Of a stretch of 47,183 nt of DNA, positions 18,603 through 24,957 are shown piece after piece; positions within the stretch are counted from its first letter, which is position 1; each line of letters starts with the position of its first letter. Source of the DNA: Candidatus Cloacimonadota bacterium (GTDB lineage: Bacteria; Cloacimonadota; Cloacimonadia; Cloacimonadales; TCS61). Position numbers and translations under genes: made by a program. The stretch is taken from contig JAIORE010000030.1 of assembly GCA_021108315.1 (NCBI GenBank), positions 1-47,183 on the forward strand, given 5' to 3'. The notes below the pieces were generated by a model. It was not told where the DNA came from, ran no database searches, and was given only the letters and a program-made list of their open reading frames with translations.

Positions 18603-18670
18603 CTCCCCTGCACCTAAATTTGAAGTTTTTTAATGATTGTTATTTCTTATCTGATTTAGGTGCGGAGGAG
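18603..18670. repeat. Long inverted repeat, family 2, copy 1
   Basis: CTCCCCTGCACCTAAAT at 18603-18619 pairs with ATTTAGGTGCGGAGGAG at 18654-18670 across a 34-base AT-rich loop containing TTAATGAT. A relative lies at 19572-19640. Confidence 0.7.
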
Positions 18671-18764
18671 TTATAGGGGTTTATTTTGATTTTATCTTGT
18701 GTTTCCAAGCTGGAGATTTGGAACAGGATAAAACTTACCATTGCTTAATGTGAAGCGATTTGTT

Positions 18765-18983
18765 CTATCTCTTTCTTCCTTCTCGAATAATCTCTACAAT
18801 TTCTTGTGTTGTAATGTTCGCTTTGATTGATGGTACATCTAAAGGTGATGAAGCGATCTTTTCCGGAATCAAGGCGAAAGTTCGTCCATCTTTCCTTCTA
18901 ATTAATACTTTTCCTGTATTTTCAGCTTGTTCAAGAATTATAGCAAGTTTTTGTTGGGCTTCTGAATATGTATAAATTTGCAT
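18765..18983 (-). CDS. Phd/YefM-family antitoxin
   Basis: The 72-residue protein fits the Phd/YefM (prevent-host-death) antitoxins. The N-terminal DNA-binding half, YTYSEAQQKLAIILEQAE, runs into the typical GKVLIRRKDGRTFALIPE beta strands, and a charged C-terminal tail (IVEIIREGRKR) would wrap the toxin. Antitoxins of this family neutralise a partner ribonuclease and repress their own operon. The ATG follows the PIN toxin stop with no gap (TAAATG), and GGAGG lies in the toxin's last codons, so translation is coupled. The order is toxin first, the reverse of the usual arrangement. As the toxin is frameshifted, this antitoxin now seems to be an orphan. Confidence 0.85.
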   Translation of the reverse strand: MQIYTYSEAQQKLAIILEQAENTGKVLIRRKDGRTFALIPEKIASSPLDVPSIKANITTQEIVEIIREGRKR

Positions 18984-19377
18984 TTAAACCTCCATGGTTT
19001 CGATATTGAGATTTTGGGCAACTATCTTTAGTTTTCGATCCAATGTTAATAGCGGTGCTTTAGATCTAATAGCACAATCAAGAAAATAGGCATCGTATGC
19101 ATATATGTTGGCTTGTTTGGAAATTTTTAAAGCATTATAGAAGTCCGGTTTAATATACCTAAGAGGAATACTATCAAAAATTGCAAAAACCTTTCAGGGC
19201 TTCCTTGAGTGTTAATCTGTTTTGCTTAAACATCGCAGAGAAAGCATTACCTATTTCCCAGGGAATTGATTCAGGTCCAATAAGGGTATTCCCAATAGTA
19301 AATTCAACAATCCTACTGCGTTCGGGTTCACCAACAATAACTGAAATCAATACAGATGTATCAATTACAATGTCCAT
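18984..19377 (-). pseudogene. PIN-domain toxin (VapC-like), frameshifted
   Basis: The start ATG at 19377 has a perfect AGGAGG site. The frame begins MDIVIDTSVLISVIVGEPER and keeps the acidic residues D6 and E41 (WEIGN). It stops early, near 19172, because of one extra base at about 19190 (AAAGG where AAAG restores the frame). In the other frame the domain continues to 18984 through AYDAYFLDCAIRSKAP and TLDRKL, giving D95 and D113. One base removed would give a 130-residue PIN ribonuclease with all four metal-binding acids. Such toxins cut RNA and pair with the adjacent antitoxin. The lesion may be real decay or a single-base assembly error in the C/T-rich run. Confidence 0.82.
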
Positions 19378-19571
19378 GCATTCCTCCTGAATATATATTA
19401 TATACAAATATGCACCACTGATTTAATTTGTCAAGTATCAAGAGGTAGAAATATCGATTTTTCGAAGTATTTTTCTAAGCAAATTGACCTATTATATTAA
19501 TTAAAAAACAATGATAAATTGGATGATTACCGATATTTTTTTCTTTATTTCATACAAGTAATTCCAAAAAG

Positions 19572-19640
19572 CTCCCCTCTGCACCTAAATTGATTTATTA
19601 ATGATAAGCTATAAAAAGAATTGATTTAGGTGCAGAGGTG
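19572..19640. repeat. Long inverted repeat, family 2, copy 2
   Basis: CTCCCCTCTGCACCTAAAT at 19572-19590 is matched by ATTTAGGTGCAGAGGTG at 19624-19640, with a 33-base loop that shares TTAATGAT with copy 1 at 18603. Its outer ends (GCTCCCCTCT...AGAGGTGGCTGGGACGTTT) resemble the right half of the ~128 bp element, as if the central hairpin had been replaced. Confidence 0.7.
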
Positions 19641-19661
19641 GCTGGGACGTTTGAAGATATT

Positions 19662-19699
19662 ATGCAAGTATGCAATAAAAAGAATTAAAAGAAAATAAA
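19662..19699 (+). pseudogene. Probable remnant of a DUF559 gene
   Basis: ATGCAAGTATGCAATAAAA followed by AGAATTAAAAGAAA matches the first 35 bases of the DUF559 gene at 21373, with few differences and one gap. It runs directly into a copy of the ~128 bp element, just as the intact gene does at its 3' end. This is what an internal deletion of a second DUF559 cassette would leave. Confidence 0.5.
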
Positions 19700-19828
19700 A
19701 ACTCACCCTAAATCCCTCTCTTAATTTTAAGAGAGGGACTTTAAGATGTTGTTCGCTTTAGATAGAGAACGGTTGTAAAAGATTTACAGAAGCCCCCCTC
19801 TTTAGATAAAGAGGGGATGGGGGAGTTT
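19700..19828. repeat. Palindromic element, copy B (~129 bp)
   Basis: It has the same ends (AACTCACCC and GGGGGAGTTT) and the same two hairpins as copy A, but its middle differs (TGTTGTTCGCTTTAGATAG), making it the most diverged of the four copies. Confidence 0.78.
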
Positions 19829-19946
19829 GAAAAGTACTTTAGGGAAAATAGAAAAACACTCTCCCACCACTTTTTGAACGAAATCGTGTAAATATATAAT
19901 TAGATTCGACCATTTTAACAAGTCATTACTACCATTTTTCAAATCA

Positions 19947-19995
19947 TCGAGACCGTTTTTTGAATGGTTTCCGACCATTTTTTAAATGGTCTCGA
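19947..19995. repeat. Imperfect inverted repeat between copy B and the HU gene
   Basis: TCGAGACC at 19947-19954 pairs exactly with GGTCTCGA at 19988-19995. The intervening sequence repeats variants of GACCATTTTT and AATGGT, so further pairing is possible. The rest of 19829-20004 holds no gene that I can see. Confidence 0.5.
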
Positions 19996-20004
19996 CGTTT
20001 TAAA

Positions 20005-20041
20005 CAAAAAATACCGATTATTTAGATAAATAATCGGTATT
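20005..20041 (-). terminator. Rho-independent terminator of the HU gene
   Basis: A 14-base perfect stem (AATACCGATTATTT with AAATAATCGGTATT) and a four-base loop lie 20 bases after the HU stop. On the minus strand the stem runs into six T residues. Confidence 0.82.
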
Positions 20042-20061
20042 ATATATAGTTTTTAAAGTAA

Positions 20062-20460
20062 TTATTTCTTTATAACTTTGATTTCTTTTTCATATTCTAT
20101 ATGAGATAATGTTTTCTTAATTTCTTTACCGGGAGTAAAAACTAAACGGTTCTTTATGATATTATGTACCGAGAAATCTTCTTCAAGAAGCGTACCTTCT
20201 GTCTTTATTGATAATTTAAAACTTCCGAAATCTCCCAATCGTACGATCTTACCTTCACTGATTTGTTCAGGGATTACATTAAGCAAAGCTTCCAAAACTG
20301 CCATAATATCTACGCTACTCACTGTAGATATATCTGCAATCTTTTTCGATAATTGTCTTAAAGTGATACTTCCAATACTCTTGGCAGAACCGTAGAATTT
20401 CTTGGGTGCATTAGCATCACCAGGATTTCCTTTTTGATTTAATACATACTTTACCGGCAT
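20062..20460 (-). CDS. HU-family DNA-binding protein (HU-related, TIGR01201 type)
   Basis: The 132-residue histone-like protein belongs to the HU-related branch common in Bacteroidetes and neighbours. It opens MPVKYVLNQKGNPGDANAPK, has the family's KKFYGSAKSIGSITLRQLSKKI, and a dimerising helix with TVSSVDIMAVLEALL. The beta-arm region follows GKIVRLGDFGSFKLSI. It is longer than E. coli HU (90 residues) because of N- and C-terminal extensions, the latter lysine-rich. It should bind DNA without strong sequence specificity and shape the nucleoid. The ATG at 20460 has GGAG seven bases upstream. A perfect palindrome lies in its leader and a strong terminator follows. It is a single-gene unit divergent from the lipoprotein gene. 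Confidence 0.92.
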   Translation of the reverse strand: MPVKYVLNQKGNPGDANAPKKFYGSAKSIGSITLRQLSKKIADISTVSSVDIMAVLEALLNVIPEQISEGKIVRLGDFGSFKLSIKTEGTLLEEDFSVHNIIKNRLVFTPGKEIKKTLSHIEYEKEIKVIKK

Positions 20461-20486
20461 AGATTTCTCCTTTTTTCTTTGTATTT

Positions 20487-20504
20487 CTCTTTATTAATAA
20501 AGAG
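20487..20504. promoter_or_regulatory. Perfect 18-bp palindrome upstream of the HU gene
   Basis: CTCTTTATTAATAAAGAG is an exact palindrome 27 bases before the HU start codon, in the gap shared with the divergent lipoprotein gene. It could be a dimer-binding operator or an mRNA leader stem; no promoter boxes could be placed with confidence. Confidence 0.4.
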
Positions 20505-20664
20505 TGATTCCAAAAATGTTTATAAGGGTTAAATAGGTCAAGTATATTTAATTATAAAAGATATTACTATGATATTATTAATAAATATTGACATTTTATT
20601 GGATTATTTAAATGATTTGTCTGAATCTAAAACTAATATTAATGAAAAAGAAAAGGAGTATTTT

Positions 20665-21228
20665 ATGAAAACTATATTAATTTTATTTATATCAATCCTT
20701 ATAATGTCTTGCAATGCCCAACAAAATGAGAATAAAGATACAAAAAAAGATCAACGATATTCGGAAGAATCTCCATATAAGATATTTACCGATAAAGGTA
20801 AAGGTTACGAAATTATCTATCCCAGCTATTGGAAATTCGAGGACAAGACCAACGATAATCATATGATACGTGCTGATATTTACAAAGATAATAACGTAGG
20901 ATTACAGATAAGATGGTATAGCATTAGTGGAGTTTTCAATGGATTTATTGATTCATATATTCAAAGTTTTATACAAGAGATGCAGGGACATTGGAAAGGA
21001 TCTATCAAAGAAGAGAAACGAGAGTTTAAAACAATTGCAGGTAAGGAAGCGTGCTGGGTCTGGATCTACGCAGAAAAAGAGAATGGCGAACGTTGGTTAT
21101 TCAAAGAATATCTCTATAAAAATGGGACAAACATCATAGCCTTTCAAAGCGGAGTTCTAAGAATCTATCAAGATACTTATGAGAAAGAACTGGATGCTAT
21201 TGCGAATTCAATGAAATTCTTGAAATAA
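20665..21228 (+). CDS. Putative lipoprotein, PsbP-like size and composition
   Basis: The start ATG at 20665 is preceded by AAGGAG. An upstream in-frame ATG exists at 20569 but would put 32 residues before the signal. The signal peptide MKTILILFISILIMSC gives lipidation at Cys16, followed by a polar, Lys/Asp-rich linker. The remaining 150 residues alternate beta strands with aromatic residues (GYEIIYPSYWKFED, VGLQIRWYSISG, EACWVWIYAE) and end in an amphipathic helix (ELDAIANSMKFL). This outline is that of PsbP/DUF1795-like surface lipoproteins, often of unknown function; that match is only by pattern. Repeat copy C starts seven bases after the stop and may act as its terminator. Confidence 0.75.
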   Translation: MKTILILFISILIMSCNAQQNENKDTKKDQRYSEESPYKIFTDKGKGYEIIYPSYWKFEDKTNDNHMIRADIYKDNNVGLQIRWYSISGVFNGFIDSYIQSFIQEMQGHWKGSIKEEKREFKTIAGKEACWVWIYAEKENGERWLFKEYLYKNGTNIIAFQSGVLRIYQDTYEKELDAIANSMKFLK

Positions 21229-21234
21229 TAGAAA

Positions 21235-21362
21235 AACTCACCCTAAATCCCTCTCTTAATTTCAAGAGAGGGACTTCAAGAATCTCTTCGTTTGAAAAGA
21301 AAATGGATTTGAGAGATTACAACAAGCTCCCCTCTTTAGATAAAGAGGGGTTGGGGGAGTTT
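21235..21362. repeat. Palindromic element, copy C (128 bp)
   Basis: It is nearly identical to copy A, with the AACTCACCC start, GGGGGAGTTT end and both hairpins. It lies directly before the DUF559 gene, and GAGAGG just beyond its end forms that gene's ribosome binding site. Confidence 0.82.
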
Positions 21363-21372
21363 GAGAGGTTTA

Positions 21373-21750
21373 ATGCAAGTACACAATAAAATAGAGCTAA
21401 AAGAAAGAAGAAAAGAGCTTAGAAAAAATCAAACACCAGAAGAAAAAAAGCTTTGGGAATATTTAAGAAATAGGAAACTTCTTGGAATAAAATTCTTCAG
21501 ACAATATAGCATTAACTATTATATTGTAGATTTTTATGCACCAAAACTTAGACTGGTTATTGAAATTGACGGGTTACAGCATTTTACTGATTATGGAAAA
21601 GAATATGACAATGAAAGGACAGAAATCCTCAATAGTCTAAAAATTAATATAATTCGCTTTAGAAATGAAAGTATAAACAATGAGATTGAAAGAGTAGTTG
21701 AAGATATTGAGAGAGAAATTTCAAAGATAAGAAACAAAAACTCACCCTAA
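21373..21750 (+). CDS. DUF559 endonuclease-domain protein
   Basis: The 125-residue protein is a stand-alone DUF559 (PF04480) domain, with a fold related to the Vsr very-short-patch-repair endonuclease within the PD-(D/E)XK group. It opens with a basic helix (ELKERRKELRKNQTPEE), then LWEYLRNRKLLGIKFFRQ, and the probable catalytic core IVDFYAPKLRLVIEIDGLQH, with D53, E64, D66 and H70. A DNA-cutting or nicking activity is expected for the family, but biological roles are not established. ATG 21373 has GAGAGG close upstream; a TTG at 21361 is possible but lies in the repeat. The stop codon is the TAA of the repeat's own CACCCTAA. It probably belongs to a repeat-flanked cassette. Confidence 0.88.
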   Translation: MQVHNKIELKERRKELRKNQTPEEKKLWEYLRNRKLLGIKFFRQYSINYYIVDFYAPKLRLVIEIDGLQHFTDYGKEYDNERTEILNSLKINIIRFRNESINNEIERVVEDIEREISKIRNKNSP

Positions 21751-21890
21751 ATCCCTCTCTTAATTTCAAGAGAGGGACTTCAAGAAACTCTTCGTTTGAA
21801 AAGAGAACGGTTTTGAAAGATTACAACAATCTCCCCTCTTTAGACGCTGTACTGAGCTTGTCGAAGTATAAAGAGGGGCTGGGGGAGTTT
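21739..21890. repeat. Palindromic element, copy D, with a 24-bp insertion
   Basis: It matches copy C except for 24 extra bases in the loop of the second hairpin, which makes it 152 bp. It contains the DUF559 stop codon at one end and finishes four bases from the thioredoxin stop at the other, so its hairpins may terminate both genes. Confidence 0.82.
21845..21868. repeat. Short insert nested in repeat copy D
   Basis: The 24 extra bases start CGCTG and carry TACTGAGCTTGTCGAAGTA. They interrupt TTTAGA/TAAAG of the hairpin loop cleanly. The core CTGAGCTTGTCGAAG is, from memory, a common interspersed short sequence in several bacterial groups. Confidence 0.65.
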
Positions 21891-21894
21891 GATC

Positions 21895-22248
21895 TTAATC
21901 TTTTAGTAGAATCTCCTCAACTACATGCACAAAAGTCTCTTTTGGCATAGCACCGGCAGCCATTTGAGGCTTTTCATTCATAGGACAAAACAATAAGGTT
22001 GGAATGCTTTTCACATCAAATGCAGCAGCAAGACCATGTTGTTTTTCAGTATCAACTTTATAAATATTGATTTTGCCCTCAAACTCCTGAGCTAAATCTT
22101 CTAATATTGGTGTCACCATCTTACAAGGAGCACACCAATCTGCATAGAAATCTATGATACATGGCAGTTTACCTTCATATTTCCACTCTTTATTTTTTTC
22201 ATAATTATAAACTTTTTCTTTGAAACTACTGCTTGTTAAATGTTCCAT
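21895..22248 (-). CDS. trxA: Thioredoxin
   Basis: The 117-residue cytoplasmic thioredoxin reduces protein disulfides. The fold is complete: the FYADWCAPCKMVTPIL active site has Cys39 and Cys42, followed by VDTEKQHGLAAAFDVKSIPTLLF with the cis-proline at SIPT, and a final amphipathic helix. The active site is CAPC, where most thioredoxins have CGPC; the change is tolerated in some natural family members. The N-terminus is slightly extended (EKNKEWKYEGKLPCI). The ATG at 22248 has GGAGAG seven bases upstream. It stands alone, convergent with the DUF559 gene and divergent from the large secreted protein. Confidence 0.93.
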   Translation of the reverse strand: MEHLTSSSFKEKVYNYEKNKEWKYEGKLPCIIDFYADWCAPCKMVTPILEDLAQEFEGKINIYKVDTEKQHGLAAAFDVKSIPTLLFCPMNEKPQMAAGAMPKETFVHVVEEILLKD

Positions 22249-22308
22249 CTACTCTCCTATTTTTTCAGGTGTTGATATTTGACACTATAAAATTAACTCT
22301 TATGTATT

Positions 22309-22336
22309 ATTATAGTTCACATTTTGACTATAGCAA
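22309..22336 (-). promoter_or_regulatory. Candidate promoter of the thioredoxin gene
   Basis: On the minus strand, TTGCTA (22336-22331) and a perfect TATAAT (22314-22309) are 16 bases apart, about 60 bases before the start codon. The match is to the general sigma-70 pattern; this lineage's own consensus is not known to me. Confidence 0.4.
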
Positions 22337-22454
22337 ATTTTTTTAGACTGCTTTTTAACTTTTTTATAAAAACCTTGTCATAATGCCTTGTAATTTGAAA
22401 ATATGTATCCATAATTATATTTTATGTTTTTATAATAAAAAAGGGAGTTACAAA

Positions 22455-24818
22455 ATGAAAAAATTCAATTTACTCGGGCTTATTATTCTACTTTGCATAG
22501 GTCTTTATGCCCAATGGTCGGGTGATAGCAGTATGAATCTAATGATTGATGATGAAACAGGAGAACAAGCCATTCCCAAAGTAGCAGTTAATCAAATCGG
22601 AATGACTTATATCTCTTGGTTTTCAAGTGCCAGTGGAAACTATGATGTGAAGCTACAAAGATTAGATTCTACTGGGTATGCTATTTGGAACGAAGGTGGC
22701 ATTGTGGTTAGTGCTCATGAACAAATGTCTTGGTTAACGGATTGGGATATGAAAATGGATAATGATAATCATGCCATTCTTACTTTTCAGGATATTAGAA
22801 ATAATGAGAACAACAATGTTTATGCTTATAGGGTAAGTCCCTCAGGTGATTTTATCTGGGGAGGTGATGGTTTGGAACTTTCCAATAGTACAGCTTTTGA
22901 TGTATCCCCCAAAATTGGTATAACTGATCAAAACAACGCTATTATCTCATGGCAAGCTGATGATGTGATTCGTATTCAAAAGATATCACCTACCGGAGAA
23001 CTTCTATTTGGCGATGATGGAATTGTATTAGAGGAAGCTGGTATTACTTATTCCTGGCCCCAGATCATTCCTATGAGCGATGACACTTTTATTTTGAAAT
23101 ACTTCAAAGACACAGGTCAACCTTGGGCACCGACACGTCATATATATGCTCAGAAATTTGATGAAAACGGAAATCCTCTTTGGACATCAGAAACAGCTAT
23201 CACAACAGCCGGTGGAATTAGTGCTTGGACTCAGGTAATGCCTATTGTCAAAGATAATAATGATGGCTTTTATATTGCTTGGCACGAGGATAGAGATCAG
23301 GATAATTTATCGGAAGTTTATCTGCAACATATAGAAAGTGACGGTAATGTGTTTTTTCAAGAGAATGGAATTGAGATTTGTTTGAATACGGTTCAAAACC
23401 ATTTTTATCCGAAACTCACCTATTTCCCTGAAGATGATATACTAATTGCTGCTTGGAGTGAAATGGATGGAAATCAAAATCAACGAGGTATTTCTGCTCA
23501 GAAGATTAATGCTACTGGTGATCTTTTATGGGGAGATAATGCTCTTACTATAGTACCATTATCAAATAATGATGTACAAATTACAGATATTCAAAAAAGC
23601 GAAAATGATTTTGCTATCTTTTATTCCACGAATCTTGGTGGAGTAAATATTAATCTGCATGCCACCGGTTGTGATCTTGATGGAAACTTTGTTTGGAATG
23701 AACCTCAACTACTTGTATCCGATGCTGTAGGAGAAAAACTGCATAAAGTTGTCTCTCCTCTTCAATTCAATCAATGGATATATGTTTGGGTAGATAGAAG
23801 AAGCGGAAGTAGTGATATCTATGCTCAGAATATCACGTTAAATGGAACTCTCGGGGATCCATTACCAGTTACACTTGATTATTTTACTGGTGAAGTTGCT
23901 GGAGATGATATAGATATTTTCTGGCAAACATCTTTTGAAACTGACCTTGTAGGATTTCAAGTGTATAGAGCAGACAGTAATGATATTTACGAAGCAATTG
24001 ATATATCCGGACTTATAGATGCAAACAATTTACCTGGACCGACGGAATATGAATTCATTGATTTTTATGATTTCGTAAACGGACAAACATACTATTATTG
24101 GTTACAGGTAATTGCACTAGATGGAACAACTGAATTTTTTGGTCATATAGACATTTTCTTTTATGATGATTCTCAACCGGTTATACTCACTTATTTTTAC
24201 GCAGAAGTAGATGAATCTGATATAAACGTTTTATGGCAAACCCAATCTGAACAAGCTAATTCAGGATGGAATCTATATAGGGCTGATAATGGAGATTTCT
24301 TAGAATCCGAGAAAGTAAATGATGAATTGATTGAGGGAGCAGGAACAACAACTGAACCGACAGATTATGAGTTTACAGACTTAACTGATTTGATATATGG
24401 ACAAATATATTATTATTGGTTAGAGTCAGTAGATTATGGTGGATCTACAATTCTATTTGGTCCCACTTCAATCATATTTGATGGAACAGAAGTTACAAGT
24501 GAAAACATTTCTGCTTTCAACAGTTTGGGAAATTACCCTAATCCATTTAATCCATCTACAACTATCTCTTTTAAAATCTCGAGTCGAGTTTTGGAAAACC
24601 CGACTCGGGATTTTAAAAACGCAAAGATAAATATCTACAATCTAAAAGGACAACAGGTAAGAGAATTACGAATTACGAATTACGAATTACGAAATAATGG
24701 AGTTGTTTGGGATGGAACAGATAACAAGGGTAAAACAATGCCTTCCGGAGTTTATTTCTATCAATTACAAGTAGGTAATCGGAAGATTATCACAAAGAAA
24801 TGTTTAATGATGAAGTAA
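22455..24818 (+). CDS. Secreted multidomain protein with C-terminal FlgD-like/T9SS-type sorting module
   Basis: The start ATG at 22455 follows GGGAG and opens the signal peptide MKKFNLLGLIILLCIGLYAQ. The 787-residue protein has a repetitive beta-rich first part, about 450 residues, with recurring W/G/D patterns (IPKVAVNQIG, SPKIGITDQN, WPQIIPMSDD) suggestive of a propeller. Two fibronectin-III-like modules follow, each with WQT near the start and YYYWL near the end. The last 95 residues form the sorting module: YPNPFNPSTTISF, INIYNLKGQQVREL, WDGTDNKGKTMPSGVYFYQL. This signal is typical of proteins exported and displayed by FCB-group bacteria, possibly through a type IX system, though no such genes are here. 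The module carries two insertions, a 42-base palindrome and a 7-bp tandem repeat. The substrate or role is unknown. Confidence 0.85.
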   Translation: MKKFNLLGLIILLCIGLYAQWSGDSSMNLMIDDETGEQAIPKVAVNQIGMTYISWFSSASGNYDVKLQRLDSTGYAIWNEGGIVVSAHEQMSWLTDWDMKMDNDNHAILTFQDIRNNENNNVYAYRVSPSGDFIWGGDGLELSNSTAFDVSPKIGITDQNNAIISWQADDVIRIQKISPTGELLFGDDGIVLEEAGITYSWPQIIPMSDDTFILKYFKDTGQPWAPTRHIYAQKFDENGNPLWTSETAITTAGGISAWTQVMPIVKDNNDGFYIAWHEDRDQDNLSEVYLQHIESDGNVFFQENGIEICLNTVQNHFYPKLTYFPEDDILIAAWSEMDGNQNQRGISAQKINATGDLLWGDNALTIVPLSNNDVQITDIQKSENDFAIFYSTNLGGVNINLHATGCDLDGNFVWNEPQLLVSDAVGEKLHKVVSPLQFNQWIYVWVDRRSGSSDIYAQNITLNGTLGDPLPVTLDYFTGEVAGDDIDIFWQTSFETDLVGFQVYRADSNDIYEAIDISGLIDANNLPGPTEYEFIDFYDFVNGQTYYYWLQVIALDGTTEFFGHIDIFFYDDSQPVILTYFYAEVDESDINVLWQTQSEQANSGWNLYRADNGDFLESEKVNDELIEGAGTTTEPTDYEFTDLTDLIYGQIYYYWLESVDYGGSTILFGPTSIIFDGTEVTSENISAFNSLGNYPNPFNPSTTISFKISSRVLENPTRDFKNAKINIYNLKGQQVRELRITNYELRNNGVVWDGTDNKGKTMPSGVYFYQLQVGNRKIITKKCLMMK
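24573..24614. repeat. In-frame palindrome inside the sorting module
   Basis: Two 20-base arms pair at 18 of 20 positions around a GG loop: AAAATCTCGAGTCGAGTTTT and AAAACCCGACTCGGGATTTT. At 42 bases it adds exactly 14 codons (SSRVLENPTRDFKN region), between strands of the module that are normally close. Related halves occur downstream at 24839 and 24917. Confidence 0.75.
24664..24691. repeat. 7-bp microsatellite (AATTACG x 4) in coding sequence
   Basis: Four perfect copies of AATTACG encode LRITNYELR within the sorting module. Because the unit is not a multiple of three, gain or loss of one copy would shift the frame and destroy the last 42 or so residues. Confidence 0.85.
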
Positions 24819-24838
24819 ATTAGAAACAGACTATACAA

Positions 24839-24936
24839 TCCCGAGACGGATTTTGTGAAATTTTGTTTATATAGACTTACAAAAATGTAAAGTTATCCCT
24901 ATTACAAAAGTTTAAATCACAAAACTCGACTCGGGA
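24839..24936. repeat. Inverted repeat between convergent genes
   Basis: TCCCGAGACGGATTTTGTGA at 24839 matches the complement of TCACAAAACTCGACTCGGGA at 24917 at 17 of 20 positions, across a 58-base loop. It belongs to the same family as the palindrome within the upstream gene and may help end transcription of both neighbours. Confidence 0.6.
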
Positions 24937-24957
24937 TTTTTAATATTATCTTAGTAG

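Larger units (their letters stand above)
21235..21890 (+). mobile_element. Putative DUF559 cassette flanked by directly repeated palindromic elements
   Basis: Copies C and D of the ~128 bp element stand in the same orientation around a single DUF559 gene. The gene begins 11 bases after copy C and its last four codons and stop lie inside copy D. A remnant of the same arrangement is seen before copy B at 19662. Together these suggest a unit that moves or duplicates as a whole. No transposase is present, so the mobility itself is inference. Confidence 0.45.

Noticed and set aside
18311..21890. CRISPR array from the four regularly built repeats
   Set aside because: The copies are ~128 bp, unevenly spaced by hundreds of bases with genes between, and no cas gene is present.
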